Shown: one piece after another, positions 36,540 to 47,801 of the stretch | Layout of the letters: each line of letters opens with the position of its first letter | Position numbering within the stretch: position 1 is the stretch's first letter | Assembly (NCBI GenBank): GCA_032622095.1 | Contig: CP136067.1 | Location: 95,532,707 to 95,596,706, forward strand | Source: Siphonodentalium dalli | Taxonomy: Eukaryota > Mollusca > Scaphopoda > Gadilida > Siphonodentaliidae | Length of the DNA: 64,000 nt | Reading direction: 5' to 3' | Notes under the pieces: model-generated | The model's input: only the letters and a program-made list of their open reading frames with translations | The model's database searches: none | What the model was told of the DNA's origin: nothing | Position numbers and translations under genes: made by a program

Positions 36540-37575
36540 TACAGAGACGTCGGAATAAGGTTATTCTATCGCGTGAAAATGTGGTTTTGTGAGAGTGATT
36601 TCACCCTTAGCCAGATCACAAATAAAAGGCCGTACATTACACTTAAATATATTGATAAACAGACTATTATATCGCGTAAAATATGGAATTGAAAGCGTGA
36701 TTTCACCCTTGGCTATGTCACATATAAATTCATTGTACAATATATCCATGATGTAATCCCGTTTTGAAGTTTTAATCGCGTAAAATTGCAATTGTGGTCA
36801 TGGAAGGTTGATATCATCCTTTACCAGTATCACATATAAATTCATTGTACAATATATCCATGATGTAATTCCGTTTTGAAGTTTAATCGCGTAATATTGC
36901 AATTGTGGTCATGGAAGGTTGATATCATCCTTTGCCAGTATCACATATAAATTCATTGTACAATATATCCATGATGTAATCCCGTTTTGAAGTTATAATC
37001 GTGTAAAATTATGATCATGGAAGGGTGATATCACCCTTTGCCATTTCACATATAAATTCATTGTACAATATATACATGATGTAATCCCGTTTTGACGTTT
37101 TAATCGCGTAAAATTGTGGTCACGAAAGGGTGATATCAGTGTCACCCTTTGCCATATCACATATAAATCCATTGTACAGTAAGTCCATGATGCAATCCCG
37201 TTTTGAAGTTTGAATCGCGTAAAATTGCAATTGTGGTCATGGAAGGGTGATATAATCCTTTGCCAGTATCACACATATATTCACTGTACAATATATCCAT
37301 GATGTAATCTTGAAGTTAGAATCACGTAAAATTGTGGTCATGGAAGGGTGATATCACCCTTTTCCATATCACATATAAATCCATGGTACAGTAAGTCCAT
37401 GATGTAATCCCGTTTTGACGTTTGAATCGAATAAAATTGTGGTGATGGAAGGGTGATATCACGCTTTGCCATATCGCATATAAATTCATTGTATAATACA
37501 TCCATGATGTAACACAATTTTGAAGTTTGAATCCCGTAAAATTGTGGTCCTCGAAGGGCGATATAACTCTTTAGC
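36540..37575. repeat. Minisatellite, ~120-bp unit x ~8
   Basis: The unit contains AATCGCGTAAAATTG, GTGGTCATGGAAGGGTGAT(A/G)TCACCCTT, CATATAAATTCATTGTACAA and ATCCATGATGTAATCCCGTT. The AAGGGTGATATCACCCTT palindrome is retained in several copies. Units differ by a few per cent to ~20%. Confidence 0.9.
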
Positions 37576-38384
37576 AGAATACAAAAATTCTTATTTTAGC
37601 AGATTTTAGTTTTAATATTTTATTGTTTATACTTATTTGCGATGCGATCAATTTATTATTTAATTTTTATTCTTTATTGCAGAGACTACGAAAATTGACG
37701 ACGGCAAGATACAAATATGACACAAAGTGCCATGTCCAAGTAGTGCATGTTATATGTGTGACTGGTATAACCCACAATAGGGCAGCATTTTGTTGGCAAA
37801 TTACTACACATGGAGATACATGAATCAGGGCGACACATGTGTATATGTATAGTTAGATATACACATCAGTGTCGCCATATATGCTGGTTACAAGCCAAAT
37901 GTCACCATAAAGTAGATTTCACAAATATATATGGATATATATGTTCAAATCCAAATTTATACCGGGTATAAATGTGCATAAACTGGAGTTTATAACCAGA
38001 ATAAATGTAGCTTCATATATTTATGCAGGTTTATTCAGTGAATAAATTTGAGTTTATAACCAGAATAAATGTAGCTACATATATTTATGCAGGTTTATTC
38101 AGTGAATAAATTTGCATTTATGCATAAACAAGTCGATAATAAATGTGTATAAACGTACAAATAAATGCGAGTTTATCCTGTTGAATAAACGTGGGTTTAT
38201 TTAGTGAATAAATTGAGTATAAATGTCGGCCTTTATTCATGAACAAATTGTGAGTAAATGTGCAGAAATTTCCGGATTTATGCACCTTTATTCAGTGAAT
38301 AAATTTCTGATTTATCCAGATTTATGCACATTTATCCGGAATTAATGCAATGAATAAATTCCAGTTTTCATGCAGTGATAGATC
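37576..38384. repeat. AT-rich field of AATAAATTTGAGTTTAT-like repeats
   Basis: From ~37920 many short units alternate TTTATTCAGTGAATAAATTT, GAGTTTATAACCAGAATAAA and CATTTATGC, several being inverted repeats of one another. The left ~340 bp has no recognised content. Confidence 0.75.
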
Positions 38385-38775
38385 GATTGGTTGTTCGGCC
38401 AGACCTGTTGAAGATGTCTGATTTATATTTACATTTATACGGTTCAAGCCCATTAATGCCAATTCATAAAAATATATCTGCGATAAATCACAAACCATTG
38501 TGATTAATCGCAAACCTTTGTGATCAATCGAAAACCTTTGCATTAAATCGCATATATTTATTGAAAAGTAGTTTGCGATTAGCAAAGGTTTGCAATTTCA
38601 ATCAATTTGTTTATTCTCTTCACTCAAAAGTACATGGGTATTTATCGCAAGATATTTTTTATTTATCGGGCTATTATAGATCGATTGGTGTTTCACCCTG
38701 ACCTGTTTAAGATGTTTTACTTATAATGTTGACTTTAATATTATTGCACACAAATTAAGAAATTTGGCCGATTAT
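38385..38775. repeat. Detached copy of the 33-35 kb complex repeat
   Basis: Shares GGCCAGACCTGTT.AAGATGTCTG, ACGGTTCAAGCCCATTAATG and GATAAATCACAAACC with 33060-34870. Its right end (TTAAGAAATTTGG.CGATTATTT) matches ~34500. Confidence 0.85.
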
Positions 38776-39300
38776 TTTAGACACTCAGACAAATTTTACT
38801 CCACATGCAGGGAACAGTTCAGGGAAATGCTGAAATCCAGATATTAAACCTTGAATTACGTACAAAAACACGATCAAGGTTCTATACTAATAAAAGTAAA
38901 ATAATTCGGATTATTTCATTTTGCACTATGCAAGGGAGTCCATGTAACTGATAACATGAACATCGATCGTGGTTTTGTACTTAATTCGATGTTTAAACGC
39001 CGTAGCATCATTTGGAATCTAACATGCCACATTGTTAAATTTGCCGTCGGCCATTTTTCGTAATTTCGAGTGCTTGGTATCTTGGCAGGTTCTCCACATA
39101 GTATCTATATATTTGGTTATCTGAAATACCAAATTGCTAGGTACTATGCATAGTACCTAAATATTTCAGAGTACCTGTCTTGATATTTGGTGCTTCAGAT
39201 AATATAATGGGCGTGTCAAGAAAGCGTGTGTGCGTGTATTTCTTGGCACTTCATATCGTGTGCGTCATGACATCGGTGGCATTAAGACGGGTTGGTATTA
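38776..39300. other. Intergenic with sparse GGTAC repeats
   Basis: GTACCTAAATATTTCAGAGTAC and similar phrases at ~39140-39175 foreshadow the tandem array that follows. Confidence 0.5.
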
Positions 39301-39535
39301 ATTGTAGTATATGCATAATGCCTGGATAGGTACTACAGAGAACCTAAATATAGGTACTCCAGAGAACCTAAATATTGGTACTCCACAGAACCTAAATATA
39401 GGTACTCCAGAGAACCTATATATAGGTACTCCAGAATACCTAAATATTTGGCAGGTAACAACAATTAGGTACTCCCCCTTGGACAAAGCTTAGTACCTAC
39501 GTAGGTACCCCAGAGTACCTTTTGTTTAAGAGTGT
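39301..39535 (+). repeat. Minisatellite, ~25-bp unit x 5-6
   Basis: Tandem GGTACTCCAGAGAACCTAAA with TATA or TATT. GGTACTC..GAGTACC-type inversions make each unit pair semi-palindromic. Confidence 0.9.
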
Positions 39536-40742
39536 AGATATCTCTTAATTCACGAGGAGATATCTCTAAATCACTAGCATGTATATGTTAGTTCGTTAGG
39601 AGATATCTCTAAATCGCTAGCGGGATATCTGTTAATTCACGAGGAGACATGTCTAAATTCATTGTTCAAATTCATTCAATTGTTGCATATATTTTGTTAA
39701 ATACAAAATGAGATGGTCCTATAAATGGCCGTATATATTTAGTGTAAAGTGCCCCATTAAGACACTAAAGTGTAGAATGTTACGCTTTATTCCTACACTG
39801 TTGTTCTTTATCCCCAATGCCGCAGTTCCCTACGAATATAGGGAACGCTGCTTTTTCTGCTATTCCAAACTGGTTGTTGTTGTTTCTGGAGATCCAAACA
39901 TATCCCTTTTTGCCCCAATTTTTACCCCAACTGAAAAATACAAATAACGATTATGAGCTGGTTTCATTCAATCAGTCTTATAAATAAGACTGCCCATTCA
40001 TACTATATAATTATGCTTTAAACGGACACAAAGCAATCACAGTGGGTAAATATGCAAAAAACATCACCGCTGATAAGAACATGGAGAAAAAGATAAACAT
40101 TGTTCTTGTAACCATTATTGATATTTCTCCAGCAATGAAATTCGCCTGTTGAAACCATTGTAGTGCTAACAAAACTATTACAGACAACGCTAACCGTATA
40201 ATAATATTCAAGTTCAGATATCTAGCTTTCAGAATATAGTTCAATGTTTTTACCTTATCCAACGTTTACCATCACGTTTTGATTAAACCTTGGAAGCATA
40301 TCAAACTGAATTAGACTTTTCGGTATTTCCACGGTTTAATTTGTACATAGCAATGGTATTTACAGCTAAGTCTCATTATTGGAGAGTTAATAATGATGCA
40401 GATAAGAACAAAGTCAATCTCTTGTTTTATGTGCGTGTTGGTAATAGTTGTATTACATACTTGTATGTTATGTTCGCATGGACCCACTTCAAAGGCTTTG
40501 AGTCCCTTTAATTTTCCTAATTACCTGAAATGTTATGTGTAAGGATACATGCATGTCATATTGATCACAAAATAACTTGTCGTTAAGAACATTAAGAAAA
40601 CAAGTAAAAGAATCTAAACTAGAGGTCTGATTCCATGTAACCTTATATAATACCATGTTATCGCATTCCATGTGTGTGTTCTGTGTCTTGGCTACACCAA
40701 AGTCATTAACGTCTCTATAACAGAGAGTTAACTGTAATGGAG
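39536..40742. other. Intergenic with one hydrophobic minus-strand frame
   Basis: The minus strand at 40011-40262 is open for 83 codons, with two hydrophobic stretches (RLALSVIVLLALQW; FIFFSMFLSAVMFFAY). It has only a TTG at its 5' limit and no family signature, so it could be a chance frame or an orphan exon of a membrane protein. 39664-39760 resembles 41890-41975 (ATTCATTCA(A/T)TTGTTGCATATATT). Confidence 0.35.
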
Positions 40743-41545
40743 AGATAACAACATGTATATCACAAACGATAACGCTATAGCTGAGTGGTTACCCGTCCGC
40801 TCTAAAACTTGGAAAATCGCACTAATGTTGTCCGTGAATACTACCAAACACATACAGTGTTCAAAATATAAAATACTATATTCGGGATTTTTCATTTGTC
40901 CCTTTTACGAGTTTCGGTGGAATTTGCCAAAAGCCTGGATTCTCACCGGGGCGTACGTGCGCTCTCCGTTGGGCATGTTGCTTTTGCAGTAGAGCGGTGA
41001 ATCTTTGGGGACATGCGTATGGTATATCGGTGTACCTGCTCATGTATTAGCCTTGCTCCTCGATGAGCCCGTTTGAACTTCGCGCCAAGAAGAGTGGGTT
41101 TGAATTAGAGTGATATATATCACCCGTTAACAACGTTACACGCCACCAGGGGTAAACAGTCCACTCTGCAACTTTGAAAATCGTACTGAACTTGCGCGTG
41201 GATACTACTAACCATATCCACTCGTCCAAAAGTTTTTATCTCAATGTCTGGTTTTTGGAGTAATTTTCCCCATTTGATTTTCGGTGGAATTTGCCAAGTC
41301 TGAAGCCACCCCGACGCAAGCTCTCCGTTGAGCAGGGAAGCATACCTACGGTATACCGATGTACGTGCTCCTTATTAAACTCGCTCCTTCATTAGCCCGT
41401 TTGGATTTGGGGCTAAAAATAGGTTAGTGACACAAAGTGACAGACTACTTAAATAAACGTATTTATGCTATATAGCGTTGTCAGGAGTAAACCGTTCAAT
41501 CTAAAAATAGAAAATCGCAATCTAGATGCGCGTGAATACTACCCA
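40743..41545 (+). repeat. Tandem SINE-like repeat, ~360-bp unit x ~2.3
   Basis: Units begin near 40770, 41130 and 41465. Shared phrases are CGC(T/A)CTA..ACTT(G)GAAAATCGCA, GTGGATACTAC, TTTCGGTGGAATTTGCC, CGCTCTCCGTTG.GCA and GTAT.CCG.TGTAC.TGCTC. The first starts TAGCTGAGTGG, a good tRNA box A, but box B is not convincing. Likely a decayed tRNA-derived SINE amplified in tandem. Confidence 0.65.
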
Positions 41546-41605
41546 TAAGAGAATGCATTGGCACAGGGTTTTTGAAAATTGCTGGAAGCTCCGGTCATGG
41601 ATGGG
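41546..41605 (+). mobile_element. End fragment of a family B TTAA element
   Basis: ATAAGAGAATGCATTGGCAC, then AGGGTTTTTGAAAATTGCTGG and GAAGCTCCGGTCATGGATGGG, run up to TTAA at 41606-41609. In reverse this is CCCATCCATGACCGGAGCTTCC, matching the left ends at 57191 and 63149. Everything inward of half of one palindrome is missing. Confidence 0.75.
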
Positions 41606-41728
41606 TTAATATGTTTTCTGTGAAAAGACATAATGAAGTCTTATAAATTTAACAGTAATTGTTTCCAGTAGAAGATAGACCAAAGCTCTTTAAGTTCCAT
41701 ATTTGCAGTGTTTTACACTGAGCATTAA

Positions 41729-41940
41729 GAGCATCTCCTTTTATACTCAGCAGAATATATGCAAACAACATGGCATAAATTATAATGAAAATGAATTTAT
41801 GACTCCAGCCAATAATTCATTTTCATTATAAATACCATGTTGTTTGCATTGTTCACAGAGCACACAAGTGTTGCACTAATCCGTGGCCCAAATTCATTCA
41901 TTTGTTGCATATATTCTGTTGAGTATAAAAGGAGATGGTC
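41729..41940. repeat. Nested inverted repeat
   Basis: The outer arms CATCTCCTTTTATACTCAGC and AGTATAAAAGGAGATGG flank inner arms ATGCAAACAACATGG..TAATGAAAATGAATT and AATTCATTTTCATTA..CCATGTTGTTTGCAT. Part of the right arm recurs near 39664, so it is a dispersed element. Confidence 0.85.
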
Positions 41941-43020
41941 TCATAAATGACCGGATTTAGTGTACCATTTAATGCTTGTAATACATGCATGTACTAGTAC
42001 CTGAGTAGACCAAGTTTTCGTGGTCCACAGCTTGTGGTATCGGTTGGGTTGATGCTGTTTTGGACCGAGTCCCATCCCGTTACTCTTCGATAATGGACCT
42101 TACGTCCAGAATCGTGGGCTGAAGTTATCTTGGTTGTAGCACTACCATTATGTCTTCAGATTAGGTCCAAAAAAAATTGACGCTTTGTTTATAAGAACAT
42201 AGAGGGCAGCCTTTCCCAAGCATGATGATTTCAAACCTGCATATACTTAAAGTAATTGATCATCTCTTACGTGGAGTTACCCCGGTAATGCTGCGGTATT
42301 ACACTGCAGTAATTTCCAACACCATGGTAAGGTTACCGATTGAACACAAAACAGTTGCACGACGAGGCATGAGGTACCGGTTCACATGCATGCAATTAAA
42401 ATGCATTGATTCTCCTTATATCTTTGGGACTTAAAGGAATGGATGGCCTTCGTTATAGGTTATAATTTATAAATAACATTTACAAAAAGTTTCCCAAGAA
42501 TATACTAATAGTATATGATAATGTTCATATGAATTCGTTATTATCCACAAAACACACTTTTGTATCTTCACTTCACCTTTTTCTATCACATAAATGATAT
42601 ATCATTTTGAGTACAGATTAATCGCGAACATGACAGATGATTAATCAAATTCAGGGTTCACGTGAATGCATGGGATCCATCTTTTCAATGGAAGTCTGTT
42701 ATAGAATAGTAGCCGGACAGGACTCGGTCCAAAACAGTTTCAACTATTCAATATCCCAAGCTGTTGCATACCGAAACGACTTGGGCTAGTACCTGCACAG
42801 TAAACACGCAATCTGCATGATTCATGAAACAGCTATTGAAACCATGCTGTATATACACAGAGTGACACAATTTTGTTTATGGGTTTGTTGATATGACACG
42901 AGTGATAGCGCGCAATGATAGAACGAACAGCACAGCCTAGAGTTCTATCTTTCCGCAATGGCACAAGTGCCGTATCAACAAATCGATTAATACAAGTGTC
43001 GTTGTGTGTTTATTACACAT
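41941..43020. other. Intergenic, no gene recognised
   Basis: GGACCGAGTCCCATCC near 42062 and GACTCGGTCCAAAACAG near 42721 form a long-range imperfect inverted pair. No gene supported. Confidence 0.5.
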
Positions 43021-45426
43021 TAGTCTGGTCGATAAACTCAAATTTTAGGGTCAACCTAGAACAAATTGGCACTAAGTTGGTTTTTATACCATTTTGAAGA
43101 GGAAGCTCTCCTATATAACATATCCAAAATTTGCTAAAATCCGCTTTGAGCAATTTTTGTAATTCAAGATGGCGTCCAAGATGGCTGCCATGTTCCTATA
43201 CGTCAGCTTGATGCAACTATTAGAGCCCGAAGCCGCCATCGCACGCCGCCGCCGCCAGCCATAATGGTCACAAGCCGCCGCCAGCCATATTATTTCTAAC
43301 GCCAGCCACATTTAAAAATCTCCGCCGCCGGAATTGTAAAATGGCTGAGCCGTGTGCATAGGCTTATATGTCAAACACAACTGTACTGTGAATCGCAAAG
43401 AACTGAACCGCATTGCCTAATATTGGCATACTCGCATGGACACGGCATGGTTGTTATTTTATCAGAACACCTGGCCCCTTAATGTGGAATAGACTCCCAA
43501 TGCATGCTTTCATATAACTAAATGGACGCATCCATTCGGTATTGAAAGGGTTAAAATATAAATTGTTTATATTGATAACACCCAGTCTCAGACACCACTG
43601 GCATTTGTCAATATATACACATAAGAATAGAAAATAGTTTGAAATATTATATATCATTACTATCGGGTTCATCATTCAATGATGCATGCATATATCGCAA
43701 GATGGCAGTGATGATAGCAGTCTGAAGTAGACAGAAGTCCCAATTATAATAATGTAACTACTTATACCGATTAGATGGGAAACTACATAGTATATCCATG
43801 CCAGTCCTTCTTGAATTTTCGCTATAGTGGAAAAGCCCAACATCAAAAGATTACGTGTGGTCTGGAATTCTACAAACGCAAAAAAAAAACGGCGTCTATA
43901 ACCGGTAACAGGCGATTAGGAACATTTCGGAAACTAAAATACGCTGAATGATAACATCTCAGCCGGCTGAGCCGCCATATTTCGTGACGTGACGTGACTG
44001 AGCCGGCTTAGCTAGCTAACCAGCCACGAAAATCGGTTGAGCCAGCCATGAAAACTATTTGTCGTGGCTTCGGGGTCTAGCAACTATAGTGAGAACATCT
44101 TGTCATATGTATACACATGTAGACATTTTTGTGAAGATATGACATTACGCCATCTTTACGTGACAAAATTGGAACTCCCCGTCTAAGATGGCCGCCAAAA
44201 TGGCGACCGGAAGTGGAATGTTTACGTTCTTCACTAATACTCTTAAGATAAGTTTCTGTGGTTTGGAACTGGTTGAGAATTGTGACTTTATTTTGTATAT
44301 AGCATATTAACTGACCATTGCAGCAATGAAATATGCTGTTCGTGGAGTCCACAACCCTTCCGATCACTCAAATATTCGAGTTTACAAAACACGGTAAAAC
44401 ATTTCACAAAAGATCCCCTTTGGGATTCTGGTCATATTTCACCAAGAAGTGGGAAGAACTTTGCAATGTAAGTGATGCATTCTGTATCTTATTGATATTC
44501 GAACTCAATGGTACCAAAATTGTCACTTTGGCTCAAAATGGCTGTCAAAATGGCCGCCACAATATGGAAAATGGTAATTATTATCCCAGCGTGCCATGCA
44601 ACCGCTTACAAGTTGTGATTGATGCACACAAATGACTATTCTGTCTTATATACATTGAATACCAATATTGCTCATGCACCTTGATTAATTTTTACTATTT
44701 ACTATTCTGTAATTACCAGAATTATGGGATTTTTCTATCACAAACAACATCAAACATTTTCCATATTTTGGCGGCCATTTTGGCAGCCATTTTGAGCCAA
44801 AGTGACAATTTTGGTACAATTGAGTTCGAATATCAATAAGATATAGAATGGATCACTTACATTGCACAGTTCTTCCCACTTCTTGATGAAATATGATTAG
44901 AACTTGGGGATCTTTTGTGAAAAGTTATACCACGTTTTGTAAAATCGAATTTTTGAGTGATCGGAAGGGGTGTGGACCCCACGAACAGCTTATTGCATTG
45001 CTCCAATGGTCAGTTAACACGCTATATACAAAATAAAGTCACAATTCTCAACCAGTTCCAAACCACAGAAACTTATCTTAAAGATATTAGTGAAAAACGT
45101 AAAAACTCCACTTCGGGTCGCCATTTTGGCGGCCATCTTGGACGGGGAGTTCCAATTTTGGCACCTAAAGGTGACGTGATGTCGTAGCTTCATTAAAATG
45201 TATACATGTGTATACATATGACAAGAGGTTCTCACTATAATTGCATCAAGCTGACTTATAGGAAAATGGCATCCATCTTGGACGCCATCTTGAATTACAA
45301 AAAATACTCAAAGCGGATTTTAGCGGATTTTGGATATGTTATAGAGGAGAGCTTTCTCTTCAAAATGGTATACAAACCAACTTAGTGCAAATTTTTTCTA
45401 GGTCAAACCTTTTATCGACCATACTA
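43021..45426. mobile_element. Family C fold-back element, full copy C2
   Basis: Ends are TAGTCTGGTCGATAAA (43021) and its complement with one change, TTTATCGACCATACTA (to 45426), compatible with a TA target site. Two ~670-bp arms (43021-44572 less the hAT insert, and 44757-45426) are inverted copies around a ~184-bp loop. Arms contain repeated CAAGATGGC(T/C/G)GCCAT blocks, CCGGAAGTGG and TCTTAAGATAAGTTTCTG. No transposase frame. The open frames (44077-44367, 44957-45187) are arm sequence read from both strands. Confidence 0.75.
43221..44079. mobile_element. hAT-like non-autonomous element inside C2
   Basis: 859 bp flanked by an exact 8-bp target duplication GCAACTAT (43213-43220 and 44080-44087), with inverted ends TAGAGCCCGAAGCC and GGCTTCGGGGTCTA (one mismatch). 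Eight-bp duplications with TAGAG-type ends are typical of hAT transposons. Subterminal regions carry many GCCGCCGCCAGCCA- and GAGCCGGC-type repeats, likely transposase-binding sites by analogy. Excision on paper restores the C arm. No transposase. Confidence 0.85.
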
Positions 45427-46155
45427 CATCACCCGTCTGTTTCGCTCAGGTCGATCAAATGAACAACGCCATGGTTGTATAACTTTAATAATTTATTGTT
45501 TCAAGCTATAAAGAAAAGAAAACTAGTATTACAATGATGCAGGGTGAAACAGAGTGAAGTGAAGACCACATGAATGCGACATAGTTAATACATTAGATAC
45601 AACCAAAATGCGACATGATAGCTACCGAACATGACACAACAAAACTGAGAAATTGTAGCAACATACTTATGATAAATATATTCAGAAACCACCGCAAGAC
45701 AACATGGATATAACAAAAAAGGCTAATAAATATATCACACGATAATGGCCTAATTATAACAACACACCTCACTTGCGAATGCATAAGGCAATTACATACA
45801 TACACCACAAAAAGGCCAATATCTCACACGCAAATGGCTACATTACTAACACATACAAAAGAGCACATCACACACGAATGAACACGATATTTATAGACAT
45901 ACTACAGCATACATGTTGAATGCAAATACACACATTACCAACTATATGTACATGATAGAGCAGGGAGTGAGAAAGTAGTAAAAATATAAAGCACAAAGTC
46001 AAGAGTAAGATAAAAAAGAAATGATAGGGGTAAATTAATATACATGTTATGAGTACAATCACTTACACAATAGTAGTTCCGGGGAAACTCGAAAGATTTA
46101 CACTCTTTTGAGTTTCGGCTTGCGTGTGTACATTTTGTATCTGATCCTCATACCT
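45427..46155. other. Intergenic, no gene recognised
   Basis: A/C-rich on the plus strand with many ACACA and AACAC phrases. No coding block. Confidence 0.5.
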
Positions 46156-46689
46156 TTTCTATTTACAGGCGATAAAGGACTCCTGGCGCCAGATTCTGCT
46201 TGGTTCTCTTCTTATGGTGACAATAAAGACAAGATTCCACCAAAAGTTCCGAAATTCACACCTTGTTGTGCTAAATAAAAGACATTTGTCATTTGTCAAT
46301 TTTGCGCAAACACAATTTATTTCCTGGTTACGTTCGTTTGACTTTCTGTTCCAGCATGTCAAATTGTTGTCATGCGCAGTGCCATCGTTCAAATTGCACC
46401 GGATATCGGAGATACTATATACCGAGACCAACCAATAACAAACGCTAACTACCGAGAACAAGTCTAAATGTGATAATTAAGTCATAATAATGTTTAATTA
46501 TAGTGAATGTATCAGTCTTGAGTGGATATTATATCATATTTGACATTTTAAATGACATATTATGGGTATACCGATAACTTGAAACATCATTTAAATTCTT
46601 TATTCTCATCACCCATTTAATGCATACACAAATATAATATAATGCATACATAAATAAACATATTTAATGATTTGTGGGTTGGGACTTCT

Positions 46690-47031
46690 GCCTGTATGTG
46701 TGTGTGTTAGCTGTGGCCTGGAAAACTGCCCGACAGATTTTGACGAAATTTTATACCTAAGGGTATTTATTTCCGGGGATTGTTTTGGACGGGTCAAACG
46801 TAATCCCGACCTAACCTTGACCTTCAAAAGGGTCAATTCAAGGTCAAATCGGGTAAAATCAGACTGATTTCTACGGGTACTTTTGTCGGGTACTTTTGTC
46901 CGGGCAGTGTTTTGGACGGGTCAAATCGTGACCACACCTGACCTTCAAAATGGACAATTCAAGGTCAAATCGCACAATTAGCCGAAAAGCAGAGGGGAAA
47001 CAGCCCGGACGAAGTCGGGTCCACCTGCTAG
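46690..47031 (-). repeat. Family D repeat, 5' portion, reversed
   Basis: Reverse match to 14909 onward: ends GGGTCCACCTGCTAG followed by (TA)n, with TTTTGGACGGGTCAAA, GACCTTCAAAA and CAAGGTCAAATCG in order. Lacks the distal half present at 15240-15570. Confidence 0.85.
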
Positions 47032-47070
<39 letters not shown>

Positions 47071-47250
47071 ATATATATATATAATATATATTATATAATA
47101 TATATTATATAACATGTTTATTATATTATATATATTATAATATAATATATATATGATATATATAATATATATAATATATATACCATATATAACAAATATG
47201 ATATAATCTATATTAATATTTAATATATATATTCTATATATATCTAATAA
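47032..47250. repeat. AT dinucleotide microsatellite
   Basis: Long interrupted (TA)n/(AT)n tract abutting the family D start, as at 14897-14908. Confidence 0.95.
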
Positions 47251-47801
47251 ACCTGGCTATTCATAATAATTCAGGTTTCCGGGCAAATCATTAAACATGT
47301 TTATTTATGTATGCATTATATTATATTTGTGTATGCATTGTGATGAGAATAAAGAATTCAATTGATGTTTCAAGTTATCGGTATACCCATAATATATGTC
47401 ATTTTAAATGTCAAACATGGTATAATATCCACTTAAGACTGATACATTCACTATAATTAAACATTATTATGACTTAATTATCACATTTAGACTTGTTCTC
47501 GGTAGTTAGCGTTTGTTATTGGTTGGTCTCGGTATATAGTATCTCCGATATCCGGTGCAATTTGAACGATGGCACTGCGCATGACAACAATTTGACATGC
47601 TGGAACAGAAAGTCAAACGAACGTAACCAGGAAATAAATTGTGTTTGCGCAAAATTGACAAATGATAAATGTCTTTTATTTAGCACAACAAGGTGTGGAT
47701 TTCGGAACTTTTGGTGGAATCTTGTCTTTATTGTCACCATAATAAGAGAACCAAGCAGAATCTGGCACCAGGAGTCCTTTATCGCCTGTAAATAGAAAAG
47801 G

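Larger units (their letters stand above)
46156..47801. repeat. Large inverted repeat, ~520-bp arms
   Basis: The left arm 46156-46676 and right arm 47284-47801 are near-identical reverse complements, enclosing ~600 bp. A 100-codon open frame exists on both arms (46159-46461 minus, 47493-47795 plus), differing by only a few residues. It starts without ATG context and shows no motif. The centre holds a reversed family D copy and an AT microsatellite. Probably a fold-back transposon or palindromic duplication. Confidence 0.9.

Noticed and set aside
40011-40262. Hydrophobic minus-strand ORF considered as the missing receptor helix-7 exon
   Set aside because: It is ~24 kb away on the upstream side of a minus-strand gene, so it cannot be a 3' exon, and it lacks the expected signature.
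46159-47795. 100-codon ORF present twice, apparently conserved
   Set aside because: The two copies are the arms of a palindrome with near-identical DNA, so conservation is not evidence of coding. No ATG-led gene structure or known domain.
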